NCBI GenBank assembly: GCA_017745115.1
Contig: JAGIAA010000044.1
Coordinates: forward strand, 1-22,566
Length of the DNA stretch: 22,566 bases
Direction: 5' to 3'
From: Sphingobium sp.
GTDB lineage: Bacteria; Pseudomonadota; Alphaproteobacteria; Sphingomonadales; Sphingomonadaceae
The notes under the pieces were generated by a model. That model was not told the DNA's origin. It was given only the letters and a program-made list of their open reading frames with translations, and made no database searches. The position numbers were made by a program, and so were the translations under genes. How positions within the stretch are numbered: the first letter of the stretch is position 1; every line of letters begins with the position of its first letter. Shown here in pieces: positions 1-7,710 of this stretch.

Positions 1-51
1 CGACATAAGTGATCCTGGTCCTGATCGCGGCCACTCGCCTCTCCTTTCAAT

Positions 52-201
52 TTCCTCGCCCCTTCAGGGGAGAGGATACGAAGCCTTGTCGCAAGGCGAC
101 TAGGCGGCGTTGGAGAGGGGGACGCCGCCGCCCCGCTCCAAGCTTCGCTAGTCCACTTCGCGGACAAGCTGCGCTATCCTCTCCCCTGAAGGGGCGAGGA
201 A
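52..201. repeat. Long inverted-repeat element upstream of the MFS gene
   Basis: Positions 52-78 and 175-201 are perfect 27-base reverse complements, with core CCCCTTCAGGGG and an outer CCTCGCC. The interior (79-174) is also an imperfect inverted repeat: AAGCCTTGTCG at 82-92 is matched in inverse by the AGCTTG- and CTAG-containing segment at 139-170. The whole can therefore fold as one long interrupted hairpin. The internal text GGATACG..AGCCTTG recurs at 18530-18543, so this is a dispersed element rather than a unique structure. The first 273 bases hold no gene I can support; the reading frames through the element are artefacts of its symmetry. Confidence 0.8.
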
Positions 202-273
202 CCGTAGACCACTGCCATTGCGTTTCTCTCCCGCGGACCATAGCCTCCCCGCAAACAAGAAAGAAGGGTGAGG

Positions 274-1575
274 ATGACGGACCATTATGATCCGCGTGCG
301 GCGCTGGCCGCTCGTCCCATGACGGCTGCCCAATGGCTCATCATCGCGATCCCCGTGCTCATCAACATGATCGATGGCTACGACATCCTTGCGCTGGCGC
401 AGGCGTCGTCGACCCTGGGCAAGGAATGGAACCTGCCCGACAGCCGAATGGGCGAACTGCTGAGCTACAGCCTCGCCGGCATGGCACTCGGTGCGCTCGG
501 CGTCGCGCCGGTCGCGGACAACAAGGGCCGGCGCCCCGCCATCCTCTCCTGCCTGGTCCTGATGAGTCTCGGCATGTTCGGCGCGGCGCTCAGCCACGGC
601 TATTGGGGCATGGCCACTGCCCGCCTCGTGACCGGCATCGGCATCGGCGGCATGACGGCCACGGCCGGCGCGGTCGCCATGGAATATGCGAGCGCCAAGC
701 GCCGCGAATTCGCGCCGAGTGCCGTCGCCTCGGCCTATCCGGTCGGCACCATCCTGGGCGGCATCGTCGCCATTGCGGTGCTGGACGAGTTCGGCTGGCG
801 CAGCATCTTCTGGTTCGGCGGGCTGCTCTCTGCCACGCTGCTGCCGATCGCATGGTTCTTCCTGCCGGAATCGCTCGAGTTCCTGCTGAGCCGGCAGCCC
901 AAGGGCGCGCTCGAGAAGACCAACAAGGTCCTGGCGCGGATCGACCTCCCGCCGCTCGCCGCGCTTCCGCCGATGCCGCCCAGGCCCACCGACAGCGGCG
1001 CCGTGCGGGAGATCTTCGCGCCCGAGAACCGCGGCACTTTGCTGCGCCTCTGCATCGCGCACCCGCTCAACATGTTCTCCTTCTATTTCATCATCAACTG
1101 GGCGCCCCGCTGGGTGACCGACCTCGGCCTCTCGACCGCGGCCGGCATCGGCTACTCCATCTACGTCTCGATCGGCGGCATCTTCGGCGGACTCGTCGCC
1201 GGCTGGATCGCGGGACGGGTGGGTGTCCGGCGCCTGATGATGGTGACGATGTTCGGCATGGCGGCGATGATCGTGCTGTTCGGCTTGCTGCCCGCCGTAC
1301 CGCTGCTGTTGCTCGTCAATGGTGTGGCCCTGGGTGCGATGCTGTTCGCGTCGGCCTGCGGTTGCTGGCTCACGATTGCCTATGCCTTTCCGCCGCAGCT
1401 GCGCGCCACCGGCCTCGGCATTGCAACGACGGCGGGGCGAATCGGGTCGATCTTCGGACCGGCGACCGCGGGCTATCTGCTGGTCGCCGGCATGGGCAAA
1501 CCGGTCATCGCCATCCTGCTCGCGATACCCGCCATTGCGGCTGCTCTCATCTTCGCAACGGCCCGTCGCGCTTGA
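274..1575 (+). CDS. MFS transporter, aromatic acid:H+ symporter (AAHS)-like
   Basis: This is a 433-residue major facilitator inner-membrane protein with about 12 hydrophobic segments. The first helix carries IDGYDI (residues 33-38, D34 and D37), the DGxD pattern typical of the AAHS family that imports benzoate- or hydroxybenzoate-type acids. The cytoplasmic loop 2-3 has the MFS motif-A form [13 protein letters not shown] (about 76-88), and FLPES follows helix 6. A hydrophilic central loop (about residues 203-245) separates the two six-helix halves. I chose ATG 274, preceded by AAGAAGG/GTGAGG; a GTG at 268 would sit on top of that ribosome site. The substrate cannot be read from sequence, and no aromatic-degradation operon is adjacent. 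A general metabolite:H+ symporter is the alternative. Confidence 0.85.
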   Translation: MTDHYDPRAALAARPMTAAQWLIIAIPVLINMIDGYDILALAQASSTLGKEWNLPDSRMGELLSYSLAGMALGALGVAPVADNKGRRPAILSCLVLMSLGMFGAALSHGYWGMATARLVTGIGIGGMTATAGAVAMEYASAKRREFAPSAVASAYPVGTILGGIVAIAVLDEFGWRSIFWFGGLLSATLLPIAWFFLPESLEFLLSRQPKGALEKTNKVLARIDLPPLAALPPMPPRPTDSGAVREIFAPENRGTLLRLCIAHPLNMFSFYFIINWAPRWVTDLGLSTAAGIGYSIYVSIGGIFGGLVAGWIAGRVGVRRLMMVTMFGMAAMIVLFGLLPAVPLLLLVNGVALGAMLFASACGCWLTIAYAFPPQLRATGLGIATTAGRIGSIFGPATAGYLLVAGMGKPVIAILLAIPAIAAALIFATARRA

Positions 1576-1642
1576 GTGCGGAACACAGAAGCACCATATC
1601 CGTTAGGAAATTGCCGCTAAGATCCTTGGTACCCGCCATTTC

Positions 1643-1715
1643 GTGGTTAATTTTCTTTAATCCACGCCCAGATGTCGGCATAGTTGTTCGGCTGAGTCCG
1701 TGCCGATGGCGGCAC
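1643..1715 (+). promoter_or_regulatory. Leader of bpt with two small hairpins
   Basis: The 152-base gap before bpt is AT-richer than its surroundings. It contains an imperfect inverted repeat (GTGGTTAA at 1643-1650 against TTAATCCAC at 1657-1665). It also has a perfect 6-bp stem, GTGCCG/CGGCAC, around the loop ATGG at 1700-1715. This stem lies immediately before the Shine-Dalgarno AAGGGAG (1716-1722). The first structure could be a promoter or operator region and the second could influence initiation at the GTG start. Both roles are inference. Confidence 0.35.
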
Positions 1716-1727
1716 AAGGGAGAATCT

Positions 1728-2546
1728 GTGAGCGCTGCATTCCGCTTCCCGCGCTTCTTCATGACCAATGCCGGTCCTTGCCCCTATTTGGCCGGCAAGA
1801 CGGAACGGAAGGTCTTTACCGAGCTTTCCGGCGAGCATGCCTCCGAACTCAATGACGCTCTGGGCCGGATCGGCTTTCGCCGCAGCCAGAATGTCGCCTA
1901 TCGCCCGAGCTGCGCTGATTGCAGTGCCTGCGTCTCCGTCCGTATCGTCGCGAGCGAGTTCTCGCCCAACGGAACCCAGCGCCGCCTCATCAAGCGTAAC
2001 AGCGATCTGGTCGTCAGCGCCTGCAAGCCCTGGTCGACCGCCGAGCAGTTCGCGTTGCTCCAGCGCTATCTGCAGAGCCGTCACCCCACCGGCGGCATGA
2101 CCGAGATGGACGAGGTCGATTTTGCCGACATGGTCGAGCAGTCGCCCGTCGACACCTATGTCATCGAATATCGCGAGCCCAGCGTCGGCGGCCGCCCCGG
2201 CAAGCTGGTCGGCGCCTGCCTGACCGACCGTCAGGGCGACGGGCTGTCGATGATCTACAGCTTCTTCGATCCTGATAGCTCCGACCGCATGGGCCTCGGC
2301 AGCTACATCATCGTCGACCATGTGCTGCGCGCCCAGCGCGCCGGCCTGCCCTATGTCTATCTCGGCTACTGGGTCGAGGGATCAGACCGCATGGGCTACA
2401 AGATCCGCTACCGCCCGATCGAGCGTCTGGGCCGCAGCGGCTGGGAGCGCTTCGAGCCTCGGGAGGCGGACGCCAATGCCAAGGGCGAACGCCAGCTGAC
2501 CGATCCGCCGCTGATGCGTGATGCCGAAGGGCGCCTGCTCAAATAA
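1728..2546 (+). CDS. bpt: Aspartate/glutamate leucyltransferase (bacterial protein transferase)
   Basis: This cytoplasmic enzyme transfers leucine from Leu-tRNA to N-terminal Asp or Glu of proteins, making Leu/N-degrons for ClpS/ClpAP. The 272-residue product has the family's length and landmarks: FRFPRFF then PCPYL near the N terminus (C18), the Cys cluster CADCSAC (C62, C65, C68), RSQNVAYRP just before it, and the C-terminal acyltransferase-fold block [17 protein letters not shown]. The start is GTG at 1728, with Shine-Dalgarno AAGGGAG five bases upstream. It keeps the conserved FRFPRFF segment, which the ATG at 1761 would lose. The open frame continues far upstream on the same strand, but that part is a shadow of the MFS gene. 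Followed by a repeat and a hairpin, so probably monocistronic. Confidence 0.95.
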   Translation: MSAAFRFPRFFMTNAGPCPYLAGKTERKVFTELSGEHASELNDALGRIGFRRSQNVAYRPSCADCSACVSVRIVASEFSPNGTQRRLIKRNSDLVVSACKPWSTAEQFALLQRYLQSRHPTGGMTEMDEVDFADMVEQSPVDTYVIEYREPSVGGRPGKLVGACLTDRQGDGLSMIYSFFDPDSSDRMGLGSYIIVDHVLRAQRAGLPYVYLGYWVEGSDRMGYKIRYRPIERLGRSGWERFEPREADANAKGERQLTDPPLMRDAEGRLLK

Positions 2547-2568
2547 GCTTCGTGACATCTAAGTTGCT

Positions 2569-2635
2569 GTCACCCGGCGAAGGCGGGGTCCATATGCGCG
2601 TTGCTTCATTGGGGCCCGGCCTTCGCCGGGGTGAC
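2569..2635. repeat. REP-like palindrome (GTCACC...GGTGAC type)
   Basis: Two arms ending in GTCACC (2569) and GGTGAC (2635) are imperfect reverse complements built on CCCGGCGAAGGCGGGG and CCCGGCCTTCGCCGGGG. Each arm is itself a short palindrome. Similar elements occur at 4225-4329, 8211-8294 and 16861-16928. It lies between the convergent genes bpt and msrC. Confidence 0.75.
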
Positions 2636-2673
2636 GCTTCAGGATCGGCGGTTTCGGGAGGCCCAGAGACGGG

Positions 2674-2710
2674 AAAGCCCGCATGCCTCCCCATCTGGCA
2701 TGCGGGCTTT
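2674..2710. terminator. Probable bidirectional terminator hairpin between bpt and msrC
   Basis: A perfect 14-bp stem (AAAGCCCGCATGCC at 2674-2687, its complement at 2697-2710) closes a 9-base loop. It lies between two convergent genes. The T-run is short (CTTTGAG), so it is not a textbook intrinsic terminator, but position and symmetry suit a two-way transcription stop. From here to 2819 I see no further feature. Confidence 0.55.
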
Positions 2711-2819
2711 GAGACCCCTCGGTGTTTGCTGAAACCTATATACCGGCCGCCGCCAGGTCTTACCAACGCGTTAAGCACGATTCTTCCATCGCGCTAAAAA
2801 TCATGAAATTTCAGATGCT

Positions 2820-3317
2820 TCAGCCTGCGAGAGAAGGCGCGAGCGCGTTGCAGAGCGCTTCCAGGCCCGCCGCATCCTCCGAATCGAATCGCGAGACTCG
2901 GGGCGAGTCGAGATCGAGCACGCCGATCAGGCGGCCATCATGGACGATCGGCACGACGACTTCCGACGCCGACGCCGCATCGCAGGCGATGTGGCCGGGG
3001 AAGGCGTGGACGTCCTCGACCAGCTGCGTCTCGCGTGTCGCGGCGGCCGTGCCGCAGACGCCCTTGCCGAGCGGAATGCGGATACAGGCGGCCTTGCCCT
3101 GGAAGGGGCCGAGGACGAGCTCCGTCCCGTCGAACCGATAGAAGCCGGCCCAGTTGAGATCGGGCATGAACTGCCAGATGAGCGCCGCGACATTGGCCAT
3201 GTTGGCGATGGCATCCGGTTCGCCTTCGGTGACCGCGCGTGCGGCCGAGAGGAGGTCGGCATGGAGCGTCGCCTTGTCGGCGGCATGAGCAGGCGCGAAG
3301 TCGTACATGGGCTTCAT
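2820..3317 (-). CDS. msrC: Free methionine-R-sulfoxide reductase (GAF-domain fRMsr)
   Basis: This 165-residue protein is a single GAF domain that reduces free methionine-(R)-sulfoxide in the cytoplasm with thioredoxin. The three family cysteines are present: C78 in AACIRIP, C88 in GKGVCGTAA and C112 in GHIACDA, at the spacing of E. coli MsrC (YebR). The segments NWAGFYRF (55-62), GPFQGK (70-75) and LIGVLDLDSP (near the C terminus) are characteristic. M1 at 3317 and M4 at 3308 are both possible starts. The gene is convergent with bpt and divergent from the membrane-protein gene at 3415, with 97 bases between them. Confidence 0.92.
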   Translation of the reverse strand: MKPMYDFAPAHAADKATLHADLLSAARAVTEGEPDAIANMANVAALIWQFMPDLNWAGFYRFDGTELVLGPFQGKAACIRIPLGKGVCGTAAATRETQLVEDVHAFPGHIACDAASASEVVVPIVHDGRLIGVLDLDSPRVSRFDSEDAAGLEALCNALAPSLAG

Positions 3318-3414
3318 CTAGGAAGCGACGGGATGCTGCGCCAGTCTCTTATGGCTTGCAGCATGGGCGCGAACGTGATTCACCAGCGCCGAACGGAAAG
3401 GCGGAGCGAGGACC

Positions 3415-4215
3415 ATGGCCACGCCGGGTGAAGAGACCAAGAAGCTGGCGCGCGACGTCGGCCAGCGCAGCGTCGGCCAGCTCGAGGCCGGGCTGGCGCG
3501 CATCATGGGCGAGACCGGCGCCAATAACCGCTGGCTGCTTGGCGCGCTCGTGCTGCTGAACGGTGGCGGCATTGCCGTCACCGCCGCGGAAACCGCCTGG
3601 CTGGACCCGCGCGTGCTCGAGGGCGCGATCAGCCTGCTCGCCATGGGCGCCGCACTGGCGGTGCTGGCTACGCTGGCCAGTGCGCTTTCGTCGCTGGTGC
3701 TTTCGCGGCAGATCGGCGCGGCAAGCGCACTCTGGACGGAGGTCGCGAGCAGCGGCGATGTGAGCGAGACGGCGCTCAAGGCAGCGGTCAAGGTGCGCCA
3801 GACCGGTCTGGTGACCGCGCTGGTCACGCTGGGCATCGGCTTCCTGTCGCTCGTGCTCTTCGTGGGTGGCGTGCTGACCCTGGCGTCGGGCCTTGGCGGG
3901 GAGACCGCGCCGGAGCCCGAGCCCGCGCCGACCGCCCAGATGAACGTCGGCACGCCGCCATTGCCCGCCCGGACGCCGGAACCGGCCGCCGCGGCGACGC
4001 AGGAGCCTGCTGCAACACCCACGCCAGCGCCGACGCCTGTGCCGGAAACAAAAGCACCACCACCAAAGCCCCAACCGCAGCGCACGCCGCCGCGCCGCGC
4101 GCCGCGCGCGAGCGAAACCGCTCCGGCATCTTCATCGTCCCCTGCTGCAACGCCGCCGCCGGCTGCCGCGCCCGCACCGGTGCAGCAACCCGCCCCGGCA
4201 CCACCGACCGGCTAA
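3415..4215 (+). CDS. Membrane protein with three TM segments and a Pro/Ala-rich tail, function unknown
   Basis: I do not recognise this 266-residue protein. Residues 1-38 are hydrophilic and amphipathic. Three hydrophobic segments follow (about 40-57, 70-96 and 131-158), with a charged stretch between the second and third. From about residue 163 the chain changes to a low-complexity tail of Pro, Ala, Glu and Thr with a basic patch (QRTPPRRAPRA), ending PAPPTG. Such tails span the periplasm in TonB-like proteins, but no TonB C-terminal domain follows and the number of helices differs. GCGAGG upstream supports the ATG at 3415. It appears monocistronic, flanked by msrC in the opposite direction and a REP-like repeat. 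The reading frame is well supported by codon bias; the function is open. Confidence 0.75.
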   Translation: MATPGEETKKLARDVGQRSVGQLEAGLARIMGETGANNRWLLGALVLLNGGGIAVTAAETAWLDPRVLEGAISLLAMGAALAVLATLASALSSLVLSRQIGAASALWTEVASSGDVSETALKAAVKVRQTGLVTALVTLGIGFLSLVLFVGGVLTLASGLGGETAPEPEPAPTAQMNVGTPPLPARTPEPAAAATQEPAATPTPAPTPVPETKAPPPKPQPQRTPPRRAPRASETAPASSSSPAATPPPAAAPAPVQQPAPAPPTG

Positions 4216-4224
4216 TTCTATCAC

Positions 4225-4329
4225 CGTCATTCCCGCGAAAGCGGGAACCCAGCCGATTGCGGGATCACACGTGACGGACGCGCGCCATCGCGCTTTCGCC
4301 ATTGGGTTCCCGCTTTCGCGGGAATGACG
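4225..4329. repeat. REP-like palindrome with perfect 27-base arms
   Basis: Positions 4225-4251 and 4303-4329 are exact reverse complements. Each contains the nested palindrome TCCCGCGAAAGCGGGA and ends in GTCA/TGAC. The 51-base spacer holds nothing I recognise. It lies between the convergent gene ends at 4215 and 4339 and could also act as a transcription barrier for both. Confidence 0.85.
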
Positions 4330-4338
4330 AAGTGGGAT

Positions 4339-4764
4339 TCAATCAATCCGCACTTTGCCCCGCCCGGCCTTGATGCCGCTGCGCGCTTTCTTGCTGTCGA
4401 CGCGCTTCGCCTTGGCCGCCTTGCTCGGCTTGGTCGGCCTGCGCTTCTTGGGGACGATCGTTGCCTCGGCGATCAGGGCGATCAGCCGCTCGCGCACCTC
4501 GCGCCGGTTCTCGAACTGCGAGCGTGAACCTTCGCCGCGCAGGATGAGCACGCCGTCATTGGTCATGCGCGCGCCCGCGAGCGTGACGAGCCGCGTTTTC
4601 ACCGCCTCGGGCAGTGACGGCGACGCGGCGACATCGAAGCGCAGCACCACCGCGCTGTCCGTCGTGTTGACATGCTGCCCGCCCGCGCCCGACGCACGCG
4701 TCGCGCTTTCGACCAGTTCGGTCTCGTCGATGCTGATCGAGCGGGTGACCTGGATCTGCGGCAT
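4339..4764 (-). CDS. arfB: Alternative ribosome-rescue factor ArfB (YaeJ), peptidyl-tRNA hydrolase
   Basis: This 141-residue protein belongs to the class-I release-factor-like family that frees ribosomes stalled on mRNAs without stop codons. The catalytic GGQ is at residues 28-30 within SGAGGQHVNTTDSAV. No codon-recognition domain is present, as expected for ArfB rather than RF1/RF2. The last 35 or so residues form a Lys/Arg-rich tail (KKRRPTKPSKAAKAK, then KKARSGIKAGRGK), the part that enters the empty mRNA channel in ArfB. It lies nine bases after the upstream pseudouridine synthase gene on the same strand, so the two are probably cotranscribed. Confidence 0.95.
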   Translation of the reverse strand: MPQIQVTRSISIDETELVESATRASGAGGQHVNTTDSAVVLRFDVAASPSLPEAVKTRLVTLAGARMTNDGVLILRGEGSRSQFENRREVRERLIALIAEATIVPKKRRPTKPSKAAKAKRVDSKKARSGIKAGRGKVRID

Positions 4765-4773
4765 GATATCTGC

Positions 4774-5532
4774 TCAGCCGGTCTTGTCCGGCGCGGCGTC
4801 CAGCGCTTCCGCGTCGGGGAAGCCGGCCTGCGCGAAGACCGCGGGAATGGGCGCCACGGCGTCGACCGGCGCCTTGCCGTCGCGCGGCAGGACGAGGCGG
4901 CGGGCATGGAGCACCAGTCCCCCGGTCCAGCCCGTCCCGGGGCCCTCTGCGCGATAGACCGGGTCGCCCAATATGGCGATGTGCAGGCCGTTGAGCGCAT
5001 GGGTACGCAGCTGGTGCGTGCGGCCCGTCTCCGGCGTGAAGCGGACCAGTGACCGATTCCCACCGTCGATGGCGCGAGTGGCCAAAACCTGCCAGTGCGT
5101 TACCGCCGACTTGCCGTTGGGATCCGGCACCATGCGCCAGCCCGCCTCGCGCGTGCTGGTCTTGCCTAGCGGAATATCGATCGTGCCGCGCTCCGCGTCC
5201 GGCACGCCGTCGAGCACCGCGAGATAGCTCTTCTGAACCGTGCGGCCCTCGAAGGCCGCCGTGAAGCGTGCCGCGGCCTTGGGATTGCGCGCCAGCAGCA
5301 GGCAGCCGCTGGTGTCGCGGTCGAGCCGGTGGATCAGCACCGGCCAGCGCGCGAAGCCGAAGGTCAGCCCGGCGAGATGATTTTCCATGGAGAGACTGCC
5401 GTCGCGGGGCGGATCGACCGGCAGGCCCGCGGGCTTGTCGATGACCAGCGCCTCGCCGTCGATGAAGACGACGCGGTCGGCCAGCGGCGAAGGCAGCGGT
5501 TCGCGACGGCGGCGGGGCTTGGGATTGCTCAT
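4774..5532 (-). CDS. RluA-family pseudouridine synthase
   Basis: This 252-residue enzyme isomerises uridine to pseudouridine in structured RNA. The catalytic motif HRLDRDTSG is at residues 68-76 with the nucleophile D71. The supporting blocks DKPAGLPVDPP (32-42), QKSYLAVLDG, and GRTHQLRTHAL follow. No S4 RNA-binding domain precedes the catalytic domain, as in short RluA-type enzymes (RluA, TruC). Whether the target is rRNA or tRNA cannot be assigned from sequence. I chose ATG 5532 (MSNPKPRRRREPL), because the open frame above it extends into the divergent acyltransferase gene. The basic N terminus may aid RNA contact. It is the first gene of a probable pair with arfB. Confidence 0.9.
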   Translation of the reverse strand: MSNPKPRRRREPLPSPLADRVVFIDGEALVIDKPAGLPVDPPRDGSLSMENHLAGLTFGFARWPVLIHRLDRDTSGCLLLARNPKAAARFTAAFEGRTVQKSYLAVLDGVPDAERGTIDIPLGKTSTREAGWRMVPDPNGKSAVTHWQVLATRAIDGGNRSLVRFTPETGRTHQLRTHALNGLHIAILGDPVYRAEGPGTGWTGGLVLHARRLVLPRDGKAPVDAVAPIPAVFAQAGFPDAEALDAAPDKTG

Positions 5533-5555
5533 GGGCCAGCCTATAGGGCTTGGAC

Positions 5556-6545
5556 ATGCGGGGGAAAAGCATTGAGGCCGTCGGCAAGTCGGCAATCGCC
5601 ATGCCGGTCGTCCGCGAGCGGCTCGATTGGCTCGATGCGCTCAAGGGCATCGGCATCATTGCCGTGGTCGCGGGCCATATCTGGACGCGCGGCGCTTTCC
5701 GCAACGGCATCTACAGTTTTCATATGCCGCTCTTCTTCATGGCATCGGGTGCCGTGGCGCGGGCGGTGCCGACGCGTATTCTCGCACCGCGCCTGCTACT
5801 CGCCCTCGGCCTTCCGGCGCTCAGCTTCGCCGTCCTGTTCCTCGGCCTCGACTTTCTCATCGAGGGCGCACGGCATGTCCGGCCGATCTTTCCCAATGTG
5901 CCGACCGGCATCTGGACGATCCTGACCGGCACCGAGCGGCTGCGCGGACCGTTAGCCATATTGTGGTTCGCGCCCTGCCTCATCATGGCGCGGCTGGCCT
6001 GGAACAGCCTGCAGCATCGCCTCGACCCCATGGGGTTCCGGATGACGGCGGTCATGGTCCCCGTGCTGCTGATCGCGCTGCTCGTCGACCGGTTTGGCGC
6101 GATATCGCCGCTCGGGCTGCTGCCGGTCCCCGGCGCCCTGATCTTCATCTGGCTCGGCTATCGCTGGAAGGATCGCAGGCCCGGCCTGTTCGTCAGCGCC
6201 GTGACGCTCGTGCTCGCGGCGCTCGCGCTCATCGTCATGCCGCCGCTCAACATGCGCGCGGGCGATCTCGGCTGGCCCTTGCTCGGCATTGCCGGCGCAG
6301 CGGCCATCGTCGACCGCATTGCCTGGGTCACGCGGCGGCTGCCGGGTCGATTGACGCGCGCCCTGGCGTGGATCGGGCGCAACTCGCTCATCATCATGTT
6401 CCTGCATCTCTGCTTCGCGCATTATCTCGCACCCTATTTCCCCAAATTCGTGCTGCTCGCCCTCGGCGTTGCCGGGCCGCTTTTGATCGGCATGCTGATG
6501 CGGCGGAACCGTCTGACGAAACTGTTGTTTCTAGGGGAAAGGTGA
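5556..6545 (+). CDS. Membrane acyltransferase (acyltransferase family 3)
   Basis: This integral-membrane protein of about 329 residues, with about ten hydrophobic segments, probably moves an acetyl or other acyl group onto a cell-surface sugar. The N-terminal block LDWLDALKGIGIIAVVAGH (23-41) has the family's R/D...L(K/R)G(I)...GH pattern with the proposed catalytic His (H41). SFHMPLFFMASG (54-65) is the second hallmark, as in fucose 4-O-acetylase-like enzymes. WIGRNSLIIMFLHLC near the C terminus also matches the family. Starts are uncertain: ATG 5556 has AGGG seven bases upstream, TTG 5550 is in frame, and M16 (5601) sits just before the conserved RERLDWLDALKG block. The start lies 24 bases from the divergent pseudouridine synthase start. 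No polysaccharide genes are nearby, so the substrate is unknown. Confidence 0.85.
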   Translation: MRGKSIEAVGKSAIAMPVVRERLDWLDALKGIGIIAVVAGHIWTRGAFRNGIYSFHMPLFFMASGAVARAVPTRILAPRLLLALGLPALSFAVLFLGLDFLIEGARHVRPIFPNVPTGIWTILTGTERLRGPLAILWFAPCLIMARLAWNSLQHRLDPMGFRMTAVMVPVLLIALLVDRFGAISPLGLLPVPGALIFIWLGYRWKDRRPGLFVSAVTLVLAALALIVMPPLNMRAGDLGWPLLGIAGAAAIVDRIAWVTRRLPGRLTRALAWIGRNSLIIMFLHLCFAHYLAPYFPKFVLLALGVAGPLLIGMLMRRNRLTKLLFLGER

Positions 6546-6604
6546 ACCGGCCGGGCAAGGGTTTCGGCACGGCGCGCTTTCGGTCGGCCTTTTTGAGGGG
6601 CCGC

Positions 6605-6668
6605 GACTCGCGGATTCAGGCCGGGTAATCTAAAATTAACCTTTTGCGTTCACACACCCTATGGTTAA
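6605..6668 (+). promoter_or_regulatory. ctrA control region: two GANTC sites and CtrA half-sites
   Basis: Two GANTC motifs, GACTC (6605-6609) and GATTC (6613-6617), precede TTAACC (6636-6641). A further half-site lies on the minus strand, where 6661-6668 (ATGGTTAA) reads TTAACCAT, the known CtrA half-site. In Caulobacter, ctrA is controlled by CcrM methylation at GANTC with GcrA, and by CtrA itself; the same elements are seen here in the same order. TTAACC with TATGGT (6660-6665) at 18-base spacing could be the -35/-10 pair of a CtrA-controlled promoter. That pairing is inference. Confidence 0.6.
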
Positions 6669-6730
6669 TAGTTGAGTTCGGATTTGCCTGAAGCGGGATT
6701 GGCGTCCGAGACGAACAGAGGGGCTAGCAT

Positions 6731-7441
6731 ATGCGCGTGCTGCTGATTGAAGACGAACCGACAACTGCCAAGGCGATCGAGCTCATGCTCACGACCGAAG
6801 GCTTCAATGTCTATACGACGGACCTCGGTGAAGAGGGCCTCGATCTCGGCAAGCTGTATGATTACGACATCATCTGCCTCGATCTCAACCTGCCCGACAT
6901 GCACGGCTATGACGTGCTGAAGAAGCTGCGTACCGCGCGGGTCCAGACCCCGGTGCTCATCCTCTCGGGTATCTCGGAAATGGACAGCAAGGTCCGTTCC
7001 TTCGGTTTCGGCGCCGACGACTACGTCACCAAGCCGTTCCACAAGGAAGAGCTGATCGCCCGCATCCATGCGGTCGTCCGTCGCTCGAAGGGCCACTCGC
7101 AGTCGGTCATCCGCACCGGCAAGCTGGCAGTCAATCTCGACGCCAAGACGGTCGAAGTGGATGGTAACCGCGTCCATCTGACCGGCAAGGAATATGCTAT
7201 GCTGGAGCTGCTTTCGCTCCGCAAGGGTACGACGCTCACCAAGGAAATGTTCCTCAACCACCTTTATGGCGGCATGGATGAGCCCGAGCTCAAGATCATC
7301 GACGTCTTCATCTGCAAGCTGCGCAAGAAGCTCGCTCTGGCCTGCAGCGGCGACAATTACATCGAGACCGTCTGGGGCCGCGGCTATGTGCTGCGCGATC
7401 CGGAAGAAGGCATTGACGGCCTGACCGCACAGGTCGCCTGA
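6731..7441 (+). CDS. ctrA: Cell-cycle response regulator CtrA
   Basis: CtrA is the OmpR-class master regulator of alphaproteobacterial cell cycle, motility and division genes, phosphorylated through the CckA-ChpT relay. The 236-residue product has a receiver domain (about 1-118) with acidic pocket E7/D8, phospho-acceptor D51 in [13 protein letters not shown] and K in [14 protein letters not shown] winged-helix DNA-binding domain follows (about 125-230), with [12 protein letters not shown], a recognition helix in [18 protein letters not shown], and [13 protein letters not shown]. The N terminus [20 protein letters not shown] is nearly invariant in CtrA. The C-terminal tail ends GLTAQVA; hydrophobic C-terminal residues mark CtrA for ClpXP degradation in Caulobacter, and a similar role here is inference. 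ATG 6731 follows AGAGGGG. It is monocistronic, with its own promoter and terminator. Confidence 0.97.
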   Translation: MRVLLIEDEPTTAKAIELMLTTEGFNVYTTDLGEEGLDLGKLYDYDIICLDLNLPDMHGYDVLKKLRTARVQTPVLILSGISEMDSKVRSFGFGADDYVTKPFHKEELIARIHAVVRRSKGHSQSVIRTGKLAVNLDAKTVEVDGNRVHLTGKEYAMLELLSLRKGTTLTKEMFLNHLYGGMDEPELKIIDVFICKLRKKLALACSGDNYIETVWGRGYVLRDPEEGIDGLTAQVA

Positions 7442-7479
7442 TCCTCGATTTCAGCGAATAACTCAGCAAACACGAACAA

Positions 7480-7512
7480 GGGCCGACGGAGCAATCCGCC
7501 GGCCCTTTCTTT
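7480..7512 (+). terminator. Intrinsic terminator of ctrA
   Basis: GGGCCGACGGA (7480-7490) pairs with TCCGCCGGCCC (7495-7505), with one internal mismatch, across a GCAA tetraloop. It is followed by the T-rich TTTCTTT. It lies 38 bases after the ctrA stop codon. Confidence 0.85.
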
Positions 7513-7529
7513 GCGCAGTTTTACCCTCC

Positions 7530-7640
7530 GTCATTCCCGCGCAAGCGGAAAGGCCCGGCGCTTCGCGCCTCCCGCCCTCTCCCGCTTGCGGGAGAGGGAA
7601 GGGGCCCGCTCGCCGAAGGTGAGTGGGAAGGGTGAGGGTC
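7530..7640. repeat. Composite repeat between ctrA and the exported-protein gene
   Basis: A partial REP-like arm (TCATTCCCGCGCAAGCGGAA at 7531-7550) is followed by a perfect palindrome-type hairpin, CCCTCTCCCGC / GCGGGAGAGGG, at 7575-7598. GAAGGTGAGTGGGAAGGGTGAGGGT then runs to about 7640. The CTCCCGC..GCGGGAG core and the GTGAGGG-type flank also occur in the element at 18510-18657. It looks like a degenerate composite of two dispersed repeat families. The 269-base gap between genes otherwise holds only the ctrA terminator and the upstream region of the next gene. Confidence 0.6.
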
Positions 7641-7710
7641 TTTCTCAGATCGCGCTTGGCATTGTCATGAAGAGGTTATATCATCTCATAAAATTGCTGG
7701 GAGAGACGAT

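Noticed and set aside
1..51. 3' end of an upstream gene at the window edge
   Set aside because: Stop codons TAA (6) and TGA (10) occur, but the few bases before them give no protein evidence.
148..1062. 304-codon minus-strand frame opposite the MFS gene
   Set aside because: Its composition (Ala/Arg/Asp/Gly/His rich, no motif) is that of an antisense shadow, while the sense frame is a clear transporter.
1647..1660. TTAA-N6-TTAA as a CtrA box upstream of bpt
   Set aside because: The CtrA full-site spacing is seven, not six, and the bases after the second TTAA do not fit; it reads better as part of a small AT-rich inverted repeat.
333..1727. Long open plus-strand frame continuous with bpt
   Set aside because: It overlaps the MFS gene in another frame, is full of Arg/His/Pro low-complexity typical of a GC-rich shadow, and joins bpt only because no stop happens to intervene; bpt has its own start and ribosome site at 1728.
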